This document shows positions 53,460 through 61,981 of a stretch of DNA of 64,000 nt, in pieces; the stretch's first letter is position 1, and the number at the start of each line of letters is the position of its first letter. The notes below the pieces were generated by a model that was not told where the DNA came from, made no database searches, and was given only the letters and a program-made list of their open reading frames with translations. The position numbers and the translations under genes are program-made. The stretch is from contig NZ_KI628540.1 in assembly GCF_000503215.1 (NCBI RefSeq), positions 191,030 through 255,029 of the forward strand, read 5' to 3'. The stretch comes from Pseudomonas canadensis (GTDB taxonomy: Bacteria; Pseudomonadota; Gammaproteobacteria; Pseudomonadales; Pseudomonadaceae).

Positions 53460-54551
53460 ATGTCCGCATTGTTCGAACCGTTCACACTCAAAGACGTCAC
53501 CCTGCGCAATCGCATCGCTATTCCGCCGATGTGTCAGTACATGGCCGATGACGGCATCGTCAACGATTGGCACCTGGTGCACTTGGCCAGCATGGCCCGT
53601 GGCGGGGCTGGCCTGGTAGTGGTCGAAGCCACCGCCGTGGCGCCGGAAGGGCGTATCACTCCAGGCTGCGCCGGGCTCTGGAGCGATGCCCACGCCGAGG
53701 CGTTTGTGCCGATGGTCCAGGCCATCAAGGCTGCCGGTTCGGTGCCGGGCATCCAGATCGGCCACGCCGGCCGCAAGGCCAGCGCCAACCGCCCGTGGGA
53801 AGGTGACGACCATATGGCCGCGTCCGATGCACGCCGTTGGGAAACCATCGCACCGTCGGCAATCGCCTTCGGTGCCAATCTGCCGCAAGTACCGCGCGCC
53901 ATGACCCTGGACGACATCGCACGCGTGCGCCAGGACTTCGTCGACGCTGCGCGCCGCGCGCGTGATGCCGGTTTCGAGTGGATCGAACTGCACTTCGCCC
54001 ACGGCTACCTGGGCCAGAGCTTCTTTTCGGAGCACTCCAACCAGCGCACCGACGCCTACGGCGGAAGCTTTGACAACCGCAGCCGATTCCTCCTGGAAAC
54101 CCTGGCCGCCGTGCGTGAAGTCTGGCCGGAAAACCTGCCGCTCACCGCGCGTTTCGGCGTGATCGAGTATGACGGCCGCGACGAGCAGACCCTCACCGAA
54201 TCCATCGAACTGGCCCGTCGTTTCAAGGCCGGTGGCCTGGACCTGCTAAGTGTCAGCGTCGGCTTCACCATCCCAGAGGCCAATATCCCATGGGGCCCGG
54301 CATTCATGGGTCCGATCGCTGAGCGCGTGCGTCGTGAAGCCGGCATTCCGGTGACATCGGCATGGGGTTTTGGCACGCCGCAACTGGCGGAAGGCGCCTT
54401 GCAAGCCGGGCACCTGGACCTGGTTTCGGTGGGGCGTGCGCACTTGGCTGACCCGCATTGGGCGTACTTCGCGGCCAAGGAGTTGGGCGTCGAGAAGTCG
54501 TCGTGGACCTTGCCTGCACCTTATGCGCATTGGTTGGAACGTTATCGCTAA
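53460..54551 (+). CDS. xenA: Old Yellow Enzyme xenobiotic reductase XenA
   Basis: 363 aa from ATG 53460 (GGAG 6 nt upstream), same length as P. putida XenA. FMN TIM barrel with C25 in IPPMCQYM tuning the flavin, the substrate-anion site HFAHGYLGQSFF, and IGHAGRKASANRPWEGDDH. Reduces activated alkenes, nitro esters and quinone-type electrophiles with NADPH. A longer upstream frame overlaps arsR and is not used. Controlled in all likelihood by the adjacent ArsR protein. Confidence 0.95.
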   Translation: MSALFEPFTLKDVTLRNRIAIPPMCQYMADDGIVNDWHLVHLASMARGGAGLVVVEATAVAPEGRITPGCAGLWSDAHAEAFVPMVQAIKAAGSVPGIQIGHAGRKASANRPWEGDDHMAASDARRWETIAPSAIAFGANLPQVPRAMTLDDIARVRQDFVDAARRARDAGFEWIELHFAHGYLGQSFFSEHSNQRTDAYGGSFDNRSRFLLETLAAVREVWPENLPLTARFGVIEYDGRDEQTLTESIELARRFKAGGLDLLSVSVGFTIPEANIPWGPAFMGPIAERVRREAGIPVTSAWGFGTPQLAEGALQAGHLDLVSVGRAHLADPHWAYFAAKELGVEKSSWTLPAPYAHWLERYR

Positions 54552-54568
54552 GGCGGTCATGGCGTGAC

Positions 54569-54598
54569 AAAAGCCACTCGTGAGAGTGGCTTTTTTTT
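54569..54598 (+). terminator. Rho-independent terminator after xenA
   Basis: AAAAGCCACTC (54569-54579), loop GTGA, GAGTGGC (54584-54590) and T8. The stem is identical to that of the levansucrase terminator at 36793-36810 but with another loop. Confidence 0.93.
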
Positions 54599-54648
54599 GC
54601 GCTGTTTTTGCCGTGCGTTGATACAACGCGGTCACTCGATAAGTGGTT

Positions 54649-54667
54649 AATGAGAATAGATGCCAAA
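54649..54667. promoter_or_regulatory. Possible Fur site upstream of TonB receptor
   Basis: AATGAGAAT (54649-54657) is a perfect left half of the Pseudomonas Fur consensus. The right half is poor. Located 95 bp before the receptor start. Confidence 0.3.
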
Positions 54668-54751
54668 CGGTAATGATATGACCTATCATGCGCGCCACAA
54701 TAATTGGCAGTTATGCCGTCCTGTCTGGCTCTTTCACTAGGTTTATCCTTC

Positions 54752-56878
54752 ATGCGTCGTACCCTGCTTTCCGTGTGTGTGCTTCAGGCGTTTTCCCCAT
54801 TGAGCTGGGCGGAGGTCGAACCGGTTGAAAAAGCCGCGATCGAGCTGCAAACCACCAGCATCACTGGCGCAGCCGACTACGAAACCGCTCAGGGCCCGGT
54901 GCAGGGCTACCACGCCACCCGCTCGGCGAGTGCGACGCGTACCGATACCTCGATCCATGAAACTCCGCAGTCCATCAGCGTGGTGTCCAAGGCGGTGGTC
55001 GAGGATATCGGCGCCACCCGCTTGCAGGACGCGCTGGACTACGCCGGCGGCGTCGGCCGTGCCAACAACTTCGGCGGGCAGGGGCTCACCACCTTCACCG
55101 TGCGCGGCTTTACTACCGGCGAGTTCTACCGCAATGGTTTCCCGATCAACCGCGGCTACCCGAACATGCCCGACGCCAACACCATCGAGCGCCTGGAAGT
55201 GCTGCGCGGCCCGGCAACCATGCTCTACGGGCGTGGCGATCCCGGCGGCACCTTCAACGTGGTCTCCAAGCAACCGCTGGCCGAGCCGACGGTGACCCTC
55301 GGCAGCCAACTGGATGACCAGGGCATGCAGCGCGCCACCCTCGACGCGTCCGGCCCGCTGGATGAAGACGGTCGCCTGGCCTATCGCTTGAACGTGGTGG
55401 GCGAGGGCGGCGATACCTTTCGTGATCACGTAGAAACCGAGCGCTACGGCGTGACCCCGGTGATCACCTGGCAGGCCACCGACGACACCAAGGTGATCTT
55501 CGAAGGTGACTTCATGCGCAACAATCACCCGTTGGACCGTGGCTTGACGCGTTACCCCAATCAAAAAGGCACGCCTTCGCGCGATACCTTCTGGGGTGAA
55601 AAAGACGCCGGCAAACTGCACAACGACAACAGCATGGCCCAGTTGCGTTTCGAGCACCTGCTCAATGAAAACTGGACCCTGGGCGGCGGTTTCCAATGGC
55701 TCGACGGCACCCTGCAAGGCAATGCCATCGAAGCCAACGGCCTGGCCGCTGACGGTCGCACCCTGGGTCGCAACTTCAACTACCGCAAGCTGGAGTGGAC
55801 CGACAAGGACACTCAGCTAAACCTCACCGGGCATTTTTCCACCGGCGGTTTCGACCACACGCTGCTCACCGGCGTCGAGTTCGAAGACTACGACTACAAG
55901 TCGATCATCCAGCGTTCCAGTGGCGCGGTGGGTGCCTACCCCATCGATATCTTCAACCCGGTCTACGGCCAGCCACGCCCGGCGCTCACACGCACGCCGA
56001 CCCACGACAAAGAAAACCTCAAGACCTACGCCGCCTTCGTCCAGGACCAGGTCGCCCTGACCGAGCGCCTCAAAGTGCTGGCTGGTGCACGCTTCGAGCG
56101 CTTCGAACACGATTACCACACCTACGTGCCAGGCGGTAAAAGCTGGGAAGCCAGCGATAACGAAGTCACCCCGCGCATGGGTGTGATCTACGACCTCACC
56201 GACACCATCGCGGTGTACGCGGACGCGGCCCGTTCGTTCAAGCCCAACACCGGTGCCAGCCGTCAAGGCGGTGGTTTTGAACCGGAGAAGGGCAAGTCCT
56301 ACGAGATGGGCATCAAGTGGGAAGCGCTGGATCGCCAACTCAGTGTCGACGCGGCGATCTACCAGATCGAGAAGAAAAACGTGCTCACTACCGACCCAGT
56401 TGACTCAACCTTCAGTGTCGCTGCCGGTCAGGTGCGCAGTCGAGGTTTCGACCTCAACGTCGCCGGCAACATCACCCCCGAGTGGCGCGTGATCGGCGGC
56501 TATGCCTATGTGGATGCTGAAGTCACAAAGGACAACACCATCCGCACTGGCTCACGTTTGGCCAACATCCCGCGCAACAGCTTCAGCCTACTCAACGTCT
56601 ATGAGTTCCAAGACGGCGCTCTCAAGGGCCTGGGGCTTGGCGCTGGTGGCAAGTACGTCGCCGAGCGCGTTGGCCAGACCTCCAATACGCCGTTCTCGAT
56701 GGCCACCTACACCGTGGTCGACCTGCTCAGCTACTACAAGGTCAACGACAAGGTACGGCTGAACCTGGACGTGAAAAACCTGTTCAATCGCGAGTATGAA
56801 GAGGGAGCGTTCGGCAATGTATATGCCTACCCAGGCGAACCCCGCACCGTTCAGGTCGGGATCGCCTACACACTATAA
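54752..56878 (+). CDS. TonB-dependent siderophore receptor (ferrichrome/ferrioxamine-like), no STN domain
   Basis: 708 aa from ATG 54752. Signal peptide about 1-20 (LQAFSPLSWAEV), plug with TDTSIHETPQSISVVSKAVV, TFTVRGFTTGEFYRNGFPIN and ERLEVLRGPATMLYGRGDPGG, and a barrel ending PRTVQVGIAYTL. Belongs to the FhuA/FiuA-type hydroxamate branch and is not a close copy of the two receptors at 18-25 kb. It stands alone, without sigma or anti-sigma genes, so regulation by Fur alone is likely. Confidence 0.9.
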   Translation: MRRTLLSVCVLQAFSPLSWAEVEPVEKAAIELQTTSITGAADYETAQGPVQGYHATRSASATRTDTSIHETPQSISVVSKAVVEDIGATRLQDALDYAGGVGRANNFGGQGLTTFTVRGFTTGEFYRNGFPINRGYPNMPDANTIERLEVLRGPATMLYGRGDPGGTFNVVSKQPLAEPTVTLGSQLDDQGMQRATLDASGPLDEDGRLAYRLNVVGEGGDTFRDHVETERYGVTPVITWQATDDTKVIFEGDFMRNNHPLDRGLTRYPNQKGTPSRDTFWGEKDAGKLHNDNSMAQLRFEHLLNENWTLGGGFQWLDGTLQGNAIEANGLAADGRTLGRNFNYRKLEWTDKDTQLNLTGHFSTGGFDHTLLTGVEFEDYDYKSIIQRSSGAVGAYPIDIFNPVYGQPRPALTRTPTHDKENLKTYAAFVQDQVALTERLKVLAGARFERFEHDYHTYVPGGKSWEASDNEVTPRMGVIYDLTDTIAVYADAARSFKPNTGASRQGGGFEPEKGKSYEMGIKWEALDRQLSVDAAIYQIEKKNVLTTDPVDSTFSVAAGQVRSRGFDLNVAGNITPEWRVIGGYAYVDAEVTKDNTIRTGSRLANIPRNSFSLLNVYEFQDGALKGLGLGAGGKYVAERVGQTSNTPFSMATYTVVDLLSYYKVNDKVRLNLDVKNLFNREYEEGAFGNVYAYPGEPRTVQVGIAYTL

Positions 56879-56879
56879 G

Positions 56880-56905
56880 GCTCCCACAGGTAAACCTGTG
56901 GGAGC
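56880..56905. terminator. Hairpin between the receptor and the convergent GntR gene
   Basis: GCTCCCACAGG (56880-56890), TAAA, CCTGTGGGAGC (56895-56905), perfect 11-bp stem. It is 1 base after the receptor stop and 37 bp from the GntR stop, and has no long T-tract. It may act on both strands. Confidence 0.75.
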
Positions 56906-56942
56906 GGTGTTCACCTGATAGCGCGTGGTTTTGGCCTGGGGG

Positions 56943-57665
56943 TCAGAGCGGCGTGAGCACATTCATCACCGTATCCAGCGCCACCCGCGTGTCATCCAGT
57001 TGCACCAGCGACGCATGCCGCGCACCCAGGGCATCACGGTTCTGGATTGCGGTAAGGATCGCTTTGTGCCGGGGCAGGCTCAGGCCCTGGATGTCCGGGC
57101 GGCGGTTGGTGATGTTGATCGACTCGCGCAACGGCAGCGACAGCATGTTGCACATGTAGGCCAGCAGGTCGTTGCGGGTGGCGTCGGCAATCGCGCGGTG
57201 GAAGTCCAGGTCGGCCTGCAGCAGCTGTTCGTGGGTCTGCGCGGTTTCCATGCCCAGGTAGGCTTGCTCGATGGTGGCGATGTCTTCGTCGGTGGCAGTG
57301 GTCGCAGCCATGGCGGCGATTTCCGGTTCGAGGATGCGCCGCACCCCGGCCAGGGTGTTGAAGAACTCGCTGTGCGGCGTGGATTGCATCAACCAGGACA
57401 GCACGTCCGGGTCGAGCAGGTGCCATTTCAAGCGCGGCCGCACCACGGCGCCCACCCGGGGCTTGGAATACACCAGGCCCTTGGCGCTGAGCACGCGGGT
57501 AGCCTCACGCAACACCGAGCGGCTGACCTTGTACTCTTCGCAGAGCGTGGCCTCCATGGGCAACCGTTCTTCAGGCTTGAAGCGACCGGAAACGATGTGC
57601 ATGCCCAAATCCTGAACGATCTGGGCATGCTGGCTCTTGCGCGGCTTGGGCGGCTGGTGATCCAT
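56943..57665 (-). CDS. GntR-family regulator, FCD (FadR) subfamily
   Basis: 240 aa from ATG 57665. Winged HTH about 15-80 (LPMEATLCEEYKVSRSVLRE, RVLSAKGLVYSKPRVGAVV), then the FCD all-helical ligand domain with metal-type residues (DLDFHRAIADATRNDLL and LPRHKAILTAIQNRD). Regulators of this branch (DgoR, LGOR and similar) sense sugar acids. It lies 48 bp downstream of the dehydratase on the same strand and is the likely repressor of the pentonate genes. Confidence 0.9.
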   Translation of the reverse strand: MDHQPPKPRKSQHAQIVQDLGMHIVSGRFKPEERLPMEATLCEEYKVSRSVLREATRVLSAKGLVYSKPRVGAVVRPRLKWHLLDPDVLSWLMQSTPHSEFFNTLAGVRRILEPEIAAMAATTATDEDIATIEQAYLGMETAQTHEQLLQADLDFHRAIADATRNDLLAYMCNMLSLPLRESINITNRRPDIQGLSLPRHKAILTAIQNRDALGARHASLVQLDDTRVALDTVMNVLTPL

Positions 57666-57713
57666 GACGACAGGGAGGCTCTGGCTTAAAGACGCGGCAT
57701 CATAGCATCCCAA

Positions 57714-59450
57714 TTAGTGGGAATGCCTTGGGACTTCCGCCCCACGGCAACCCACCAGGAAGTCAAAGTCACAGCCTTGGTCGGCCTGCAGCACATGGTC
57801 GATGTACAGCTGGCGATAGCCGCCGACAATCAGCTTCTCGGGTGGCGCCAGGTCGGCCATGCGTGCCGCCAGTTCTGCGTCGGGGATGTCCAGGTGCAGG
57901 CGGCCGTTGGCGCAGTCCAGTTCGATCCAGTCACCTTCCTTGACCGTGGCCAGCGGCCCACCGGCCGCCGCCTCCGGCGCCACGTGCAACACCACCGTGC
58001 CGTAGGCCGTGCCGCTCATGCGCGCGTCGGAGATCCGCACCATATCCGTTACGCCTTGGGCCAGCAGCTTGGCGGGCAAGCCCATGTTGCCGACTTCGGC
58101 CATGCCTGGGTAACCCTTGGGGCCGCAGTTTTTCATGACCAGGATCGAGTTGGCGTCGACGTCCAGTTCCGGGTCGTTGATGCGTGCCTTGTACATGTCG
58201 AAGTTCTCGAACACCACGGCGCGGCCTCGGTGCTGCATCAGTTCAGGGCTGGCGGCGGACGGCTTGAGGACTGCACCGAGCGGCGCCAGGTTGCCGCGCA
58301 GCACGCAGATGCCGCCGTCGGCGCGGATCGGGTTGTCGAGGGTGCGGATCACCTCGTCCTGGCCGTAGATCGGTGAGTCCTGGGTGTTTTCACCCAGGGA
58401 TTTACCGTTGACGGTCAGTGCGTTCGGATGGGGGATCAGGTTGGCTTCACCGAGGCGGCGGAGTACGGCAGGCAGGCCGCCGGCATAGTAGAACTCTTCC
58501 ATCAGGAAGCGCCCCGACGGCTGCAAATCGACGATGGTTGGCATGCCACGGCCGATGCGGGTCCAGTCATCCAGGTCGAGTTCGACGCCTATGCGTCCGG
58601 CGATGGCCTTCAAATGGATCACAGCGTTGGTCGAACCGCCAATGGCGGCATTCACGCGGATCGCGTTTTCGAACGCTTCTTTAGTGAGGATCTTCGACAG
58701 CTTCAAGTCTTCGCGCACCATCTCCACCGCGCGCATGCCGGACATATGCGCCAGCACATAACGTCGTGCATCCACCGCCGGAATCGCCGCGTTGTGGGGC
58801 AGGGAAGTGCCCAGTGCCTCGGCCATGCAGGCCATGGTCGACGCAGTGCCCATGGTGTTGCAGGTGCCGGCCGAGCGCGACATGCCGCCCTCGGCCGCGA
58901 GGAAATCGTCCAGGGTAATGGTGCCGGCCTTGACCTGTTCGCTGAGCTGCCACACCACGGTGCCCGAGCCGATGTCCTGGCCTTTGTGCTTGCCGTTGAG
59001 CATCGGCCCGCCGGTCACGACGATGGCCGGCACGTCGCAGCTGGCCGCACCCATCAGCAGCGCAGGGGTGGTTTTGTCGCAGCCGGTCAGCAGCACCACG
59101 CCGTCAATCGGGTTGCCACGAATCGCTTCCTCCACGTCCATGCTCGCCAGGTTGCGCGTGAGCATGGCGGTGGGGCGTAGGTTCGATTCGCCATTGGAGA
59201 ACACCGGAAATTCCACCGGGAAACCACCGGCCTCGATCACGCCGCGTTTGACGTGCTCGGCAATCTGGCGGAAATGCGCGTTGCACGGCGTCAGCTCCGA
59301 CCAGGTGTTGCAGATGCCGATGATCGGTTTGCCATGGAACTGATGGTCGGCAATGCCCTGGTTCTTCATCCAGCTGCGGTACATAAAGCCGTTCTTGTCG
59401 GCAGTACCAAACCACTGGGCGGAGCGTAGGCCGGGCTTTTTATCAGACAT
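57714..59450 (-). CDS. Pentonate dehydratase, IlvD/Edd family (L-arabinonate dehydratase type)
   Basis: 578 aa from ATG 59450. Iron-sulfur ligand cysteines C56 (TPCNAH), C124 (LLTGCDKTTPA) and C197 (SAGTCNTMGTA) fall at the spacing known for L-arabinonate dehydratases. NGESNLRPTAMLTRNLASMD and RISDARMSGTAYGTVVLHV are also typical. Removes water from a pentonate to give 2-keto-3-deoxypentonate. Length and context (AraD1 and ketoglutarate-semialdehyde dehydrogenase) favour L-arabinonate or D-xylonate over dihydroxy-acid or 6-phosphogluconate. Confidence 0.9.
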   Translation of the reverse strand: MSDKKPGLRSAQWFGTADKNGFMYRSWMKNQGIADHQFHGKPIIGICNTWSELTPCNAHFRQIAEHVKRGVIEAGGFPVEFPVFSNGESNLRPTAMLTRNLASMDVEEAIRGNPIDGVVLLTGCDKTTPALLMGAASCDVPAIVVTGGPMLNGKHKGQDIGSGTVVWQLSEQVKAGTITLDDFLAAEGGMSRSAGTCNTMGTASTMACMAEALGTSLPHNAAIPAVDARRYVLAHMSGMRAVEMVREDLKLSKILTKEAFENAIRVNAAIGGSTNAVIHLKAIAGRIGVELDLDDWTRIGRGMPTIVDLQPSGRFLMEEFYYAGGLPAVLRRLGEANLIPHPNALTVNGKSLGENTQDSPIYGQDEVIRTLDNPIRADGGICVLRGNLAPLGAVLKPSAASPELMQHRGRAVVFENFDMYKARINDPELDVDANSILVMKNCGPKGYPGMAEVGNMGLPAKLLAQGVTDMVRISDARMSGTAYGTVVLHVAPEAAAGGPLATVKEGDWIELDCANGRLHLDIPDAELAARMADLAPPEKLIVGGYRQLYIDHVLQADQGCDFDFLVGCRGAEVPRHSH

Positions 59451-59466
59451 GATCGATTCTCTTATT

Positions 59467-59555
59467 GTATGACTATATGTTCTATGCGTGCTTAAACATA
59501 AGCGCAAAAACGCTGCTTTGGAAGAGTTGTTTTGCAAATAGTCATACTATATAGT
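59467..59555. promoter_or_regulatory. Operator candidates in the dehydratase-MFS divergent promoter
   Basis: GTATGACTAT (59467-59476) is repeated in inverted form as ATAGTCATAC (59538-59547), centres 71 bp apart. The right copy runs into a perfect palindrome ACTATATAGT (59546-59555). Sites of the form TATAGTC-ATA are compatible with a GntR/FCD repressor, and the spacing would allow looping. This region separates the two arms of the pathway. Confidence 0.5.
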
Positions 59556-59642
59556 CCGTCTTAACTGAGGTATGACCCTGGCGGATTTTCGCGAGAGGCG
59601 TCCCCCGAGCTTCTATAAAAACAACAATCGGAGATCGACCCC

Positions 59643-60965
59643 ATGAGCCAGGAACTGCGGCTTATTCGGCGCATCACGCTGAAACTGATTCCCTTCCTGA
59701 TCCTGCTGTACCTGATCGCCTACGTGGACCGCTCCGCCGTGGGTTTCGCCAAGTTGCACATGGGCGCCGACGTCGGCATTGGCGACGCCGCCTATGGCCT
59801 GGGTGCGGGGTTGTTCTTCATTGGCTACTTTCTCTTCGAGATCCCCAGCAACCTGATGCTTGATCGCTTTGGCGCGCGGCGCTGGTTTGCGCGGATCATG
59901 ATCACCTGGGGCACCATCACCATCGGCATGGCCTTCGTGCAGGGGCCGCACAGCTTCTACGTGATGCGCTTTTTGCTCGGCGCGGCGGAGGCGGGGTTCT
60001 TTCCGGGCGTTCTCTACTACATCACCCAGTGGTTCCCGGTGCGCCATCGCGGCAAGATCCTCGGGCTGTTCATCCTGTCCCAACCTATCGCGATGATGAT
60101 CACTGGCCCGGTGTCCGGCGGTTTGCTGGGCATGGACGGCATTCTTGGTCTGCATGGCTGGCAGTGGCTGTTTATCGTGATCGGCACCCCGGCGATCCTG
60201 CTCACCTGGCCGGTGCTGCGCTACCTGCCGGACGGCCCCAAGCAGGTCAACTGGATGAGCGAGGACGAGAAAACCTGGCTGACCGGTGAGCTTGCCAAAG
60301 ACCTGCAAGCCTACGGCCAGACCCGCCACGGCAACCCGCTGCATGCCTTGAAAGACAAGCGCGTGCTGCTGCTGGCGCTGTTCTACCTGCCGGTGACCTT
60401 GAGCATTTATGGCCTGGGCCTGTGGCTGCCGACCCTGATCAAACAGTTCGGCGGCAGCGACCTTACCACTGGTTTCATCTCTGCCGTGCCGTACATCTTC
60501 GGCATCATCGGCCTGCTGATCATCCCGCGCAGTTCCGACCGTTTGAATGACCGCTACGGCCATCTCGCCGTGCTCTACGTGCTGGGCGCCATCGGCCTGT
60601 TCTGCAGCGCCTGGCTCAGCGTGCCGGTGCTGCAAATGGCCGCGCTGTGCCTGGCGGCGTTCGCGCTGTTTTCCTGCACGGCGGTGTTCTGGACTTTACC
60701 GGGACGGTTCTTTGCCGGTGCCAGTGCGGCGGCAGGTATCGCGTTGATCAACTCGGTGGGCAACCTCGGCGGCTATATCGGCCCGTTCGTGATCGGCGCG
60801 CTCAAGGAATACACCGGCAACCTGGCGTCGGGCTTGTACTTTTTGTCCGCAGTGATGGTGTTTGGCTTGCTGCTGACGGGTGTGGTCTACCGCCAGCTGG
60901 AGCGCAAGCACGTGCTGCCTGCCGACCAATTTGCCGCCAGTGCCCGTGGCGCTACACGTACTTGA
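59643..60965 (+). CDS. MFS sugar-acid transporter (anion:cation symporter family)
   Basis: 440 aa, 12 helices. ACS-family features: LIAYVDRSAVGFAKLHM, GYFLFEIPSNLMLDRFGARRW and GAAEAGFFPGVLYYITQWFP. GGAG 9 nt before ATG. It imports hexonates, pentonates or tartrate-like anions. Position at the head of the plus-strand operon (MFS, AraD1, aldehyde dehydrogenase, lactonase) implies pentonate or a related sugar acid. Confidence 0.9.
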   Translation: MSQELRLIRRITLKLIPFLILLYLIAYVDRSAVGFAKLHMGADVGIGDAAYGLGAGLFFIGYFLFEIPSNLMLDRFGARRWFARIMITWGTITIGMAFVQGPHSFYVMRFLLGAAEAGFFPGVLYYITQWFPVRHRGKILGLFILSQPIAMMITGPVSGGLLGMDGILGLHGWQWLFIVIGTPAILLTWPVLRYLPDGPKQVNWMSEDEKTWLTGELAKDLQAYGQTRHGNPLHALKDKRVLLLALFYLPVTLSIYGLGLWLPTLIKQFGGSDLTTGFISAVPYIFGIIGLLIIPRSSDRLNDRYGHLAVLYVLGAIGLFCSAWLSVPVLQMAALCLAAFALFSCTAVFWTLPGRFFAGASAAAGIALINSVGNLGGYIGPFVIGALKEYTGNLASGLYFLSAVMVFGLLLTGVVYRQLERKHVLPADQFAASARGATRT

Positions 60966-60980
60966 TTCAGGAGAAATGGC

Positions 60981-61970
60981 ATGCGTTTAGTTCAGTTCGA
61001 ATTGCGTAACGGTGAGCGCCGCGTCGGCGTGGTAGAAGGCAGCAAAGTGCGTGAGGTCAACAGCGCCCGCACTGTGCGCGAACTGGCCCTGGCTGCGATC
61101 GAAGCCGGTGTCGGCCTGGCGCAACAGGTGGACAGCCTGGGCCTGGGCGACAGCTATGACTACGCCACCTTGCTGGCCGACCTGAAAATCCTGCCGCCAC
61201 TGGACCACCCGGACCCGGCTCACATGCTGATCAGCGGCACTGGACTGACCCACCTGGGCAGCGCCTCGGCGCGGGACAAGATGCACCAGGCCGGGGATGA
61301 CACTGCGTTGACCGACACCATGCGCATCTTCAAATGGGGCGTGGAGGGCGGCAAGCCAGAGTCCGGCCAGGCGGGCGTACAACCGGAGTGGTTCTACAAG
61401 GGCGACGGCAGCATTGTGGTGCGCCCCGGCGCGGCCTTCCCGTCGCCTCCCTTCGCGGAAGATGCCGGCGAAGAACCGGAAATCGGCGGCCTCTACGTCA
61501 TCGGCCCGGACAGCAAGCCCTATCGCGTTGGTTTCGCGGTGGGCAACGAGTTCTCCGATCACGTCATGGAACGCAAGAACTACCTGTACCTGGCCCATTC
61601 CAAGTTGCGCAGTTGCAGCTATGGCCCTGAGTTGCGCGTGGGCGAGTTGCCCCAACACCTGGCGGGCACCAGCCGCATTCTGCGCGAGGGCGAAGTGATC
61701 TGGCAGAACGAATTCCTCAGCGGCGAAGCCAACATGTGCCACAGCCTGGAAAACCTCGAATACCACCACTTCAAGTACCGCCAGTTCCTCAAGCCGGGCG
61801 ATGTGCACGTCCACTTCTTCGGCACCGCGACCCTGTCATTCGCTGACGGTATCCGCACCCAGCCGGGCGATGTGTTCGAGATCAGCCAGGCCGAGTTCGG
61901 CGCGCCGCTGGTCAACCGTGTCGGCAGCAGCGATGCGGCCTTCGAACCCGGCAACGTCATCACCCTTTAA
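60981..61970 (+). CDS. AraD1/GguC-family protein, FAH superfamily (2-keto-3-deoxypentonate dehydratase)
   Basis: 329 aa, AGGAG before ATG. FAH-type C-terminal domain (about 80-329) with metal-ligand acidic cluster NEFSDHVMERKNYLYLAHSK and HVHFFGTATLSFADGI. Proteins of this type remove water and yield 2-oxoglutarate semialdehyde from 2-keto-3-deoxy-L-arabonate or xylonate. 16 bp after the MFS stop and 11 bp before the dehydrogenase, a tight operon. Confidence 0.87.
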   Translation: MRLVQFELRNGERRVGVVEGSKVREVNSARTVRELALAAIEAGVGLAQQVDSLGLGDSYDYATLLADLKILPPLDHPDPAHMLISGTGLTHLGSASARDKMHQAGDDTALTDTMRIFKWGVEGGKPESGQAGVQPEWFYKGDGSIVVRPGAAFPSPPFAEDAGEEPEIGGLYVIGPDSKPYRVGFAVGNEFSDHVMERKNYLYLAHSKLRSCSYGPELRVGELPQHLAGTSRILREGEVIWQNEFLSGEANMCHSLENLEYHHFKYRQFLKPGDVHVHFFGTATLSFADGIRTQPGDVFEISQAEFGAPLVNRVGSSDAAFEPGNVITL

Positions 61971-61981
61971 AGGAGAACCCT

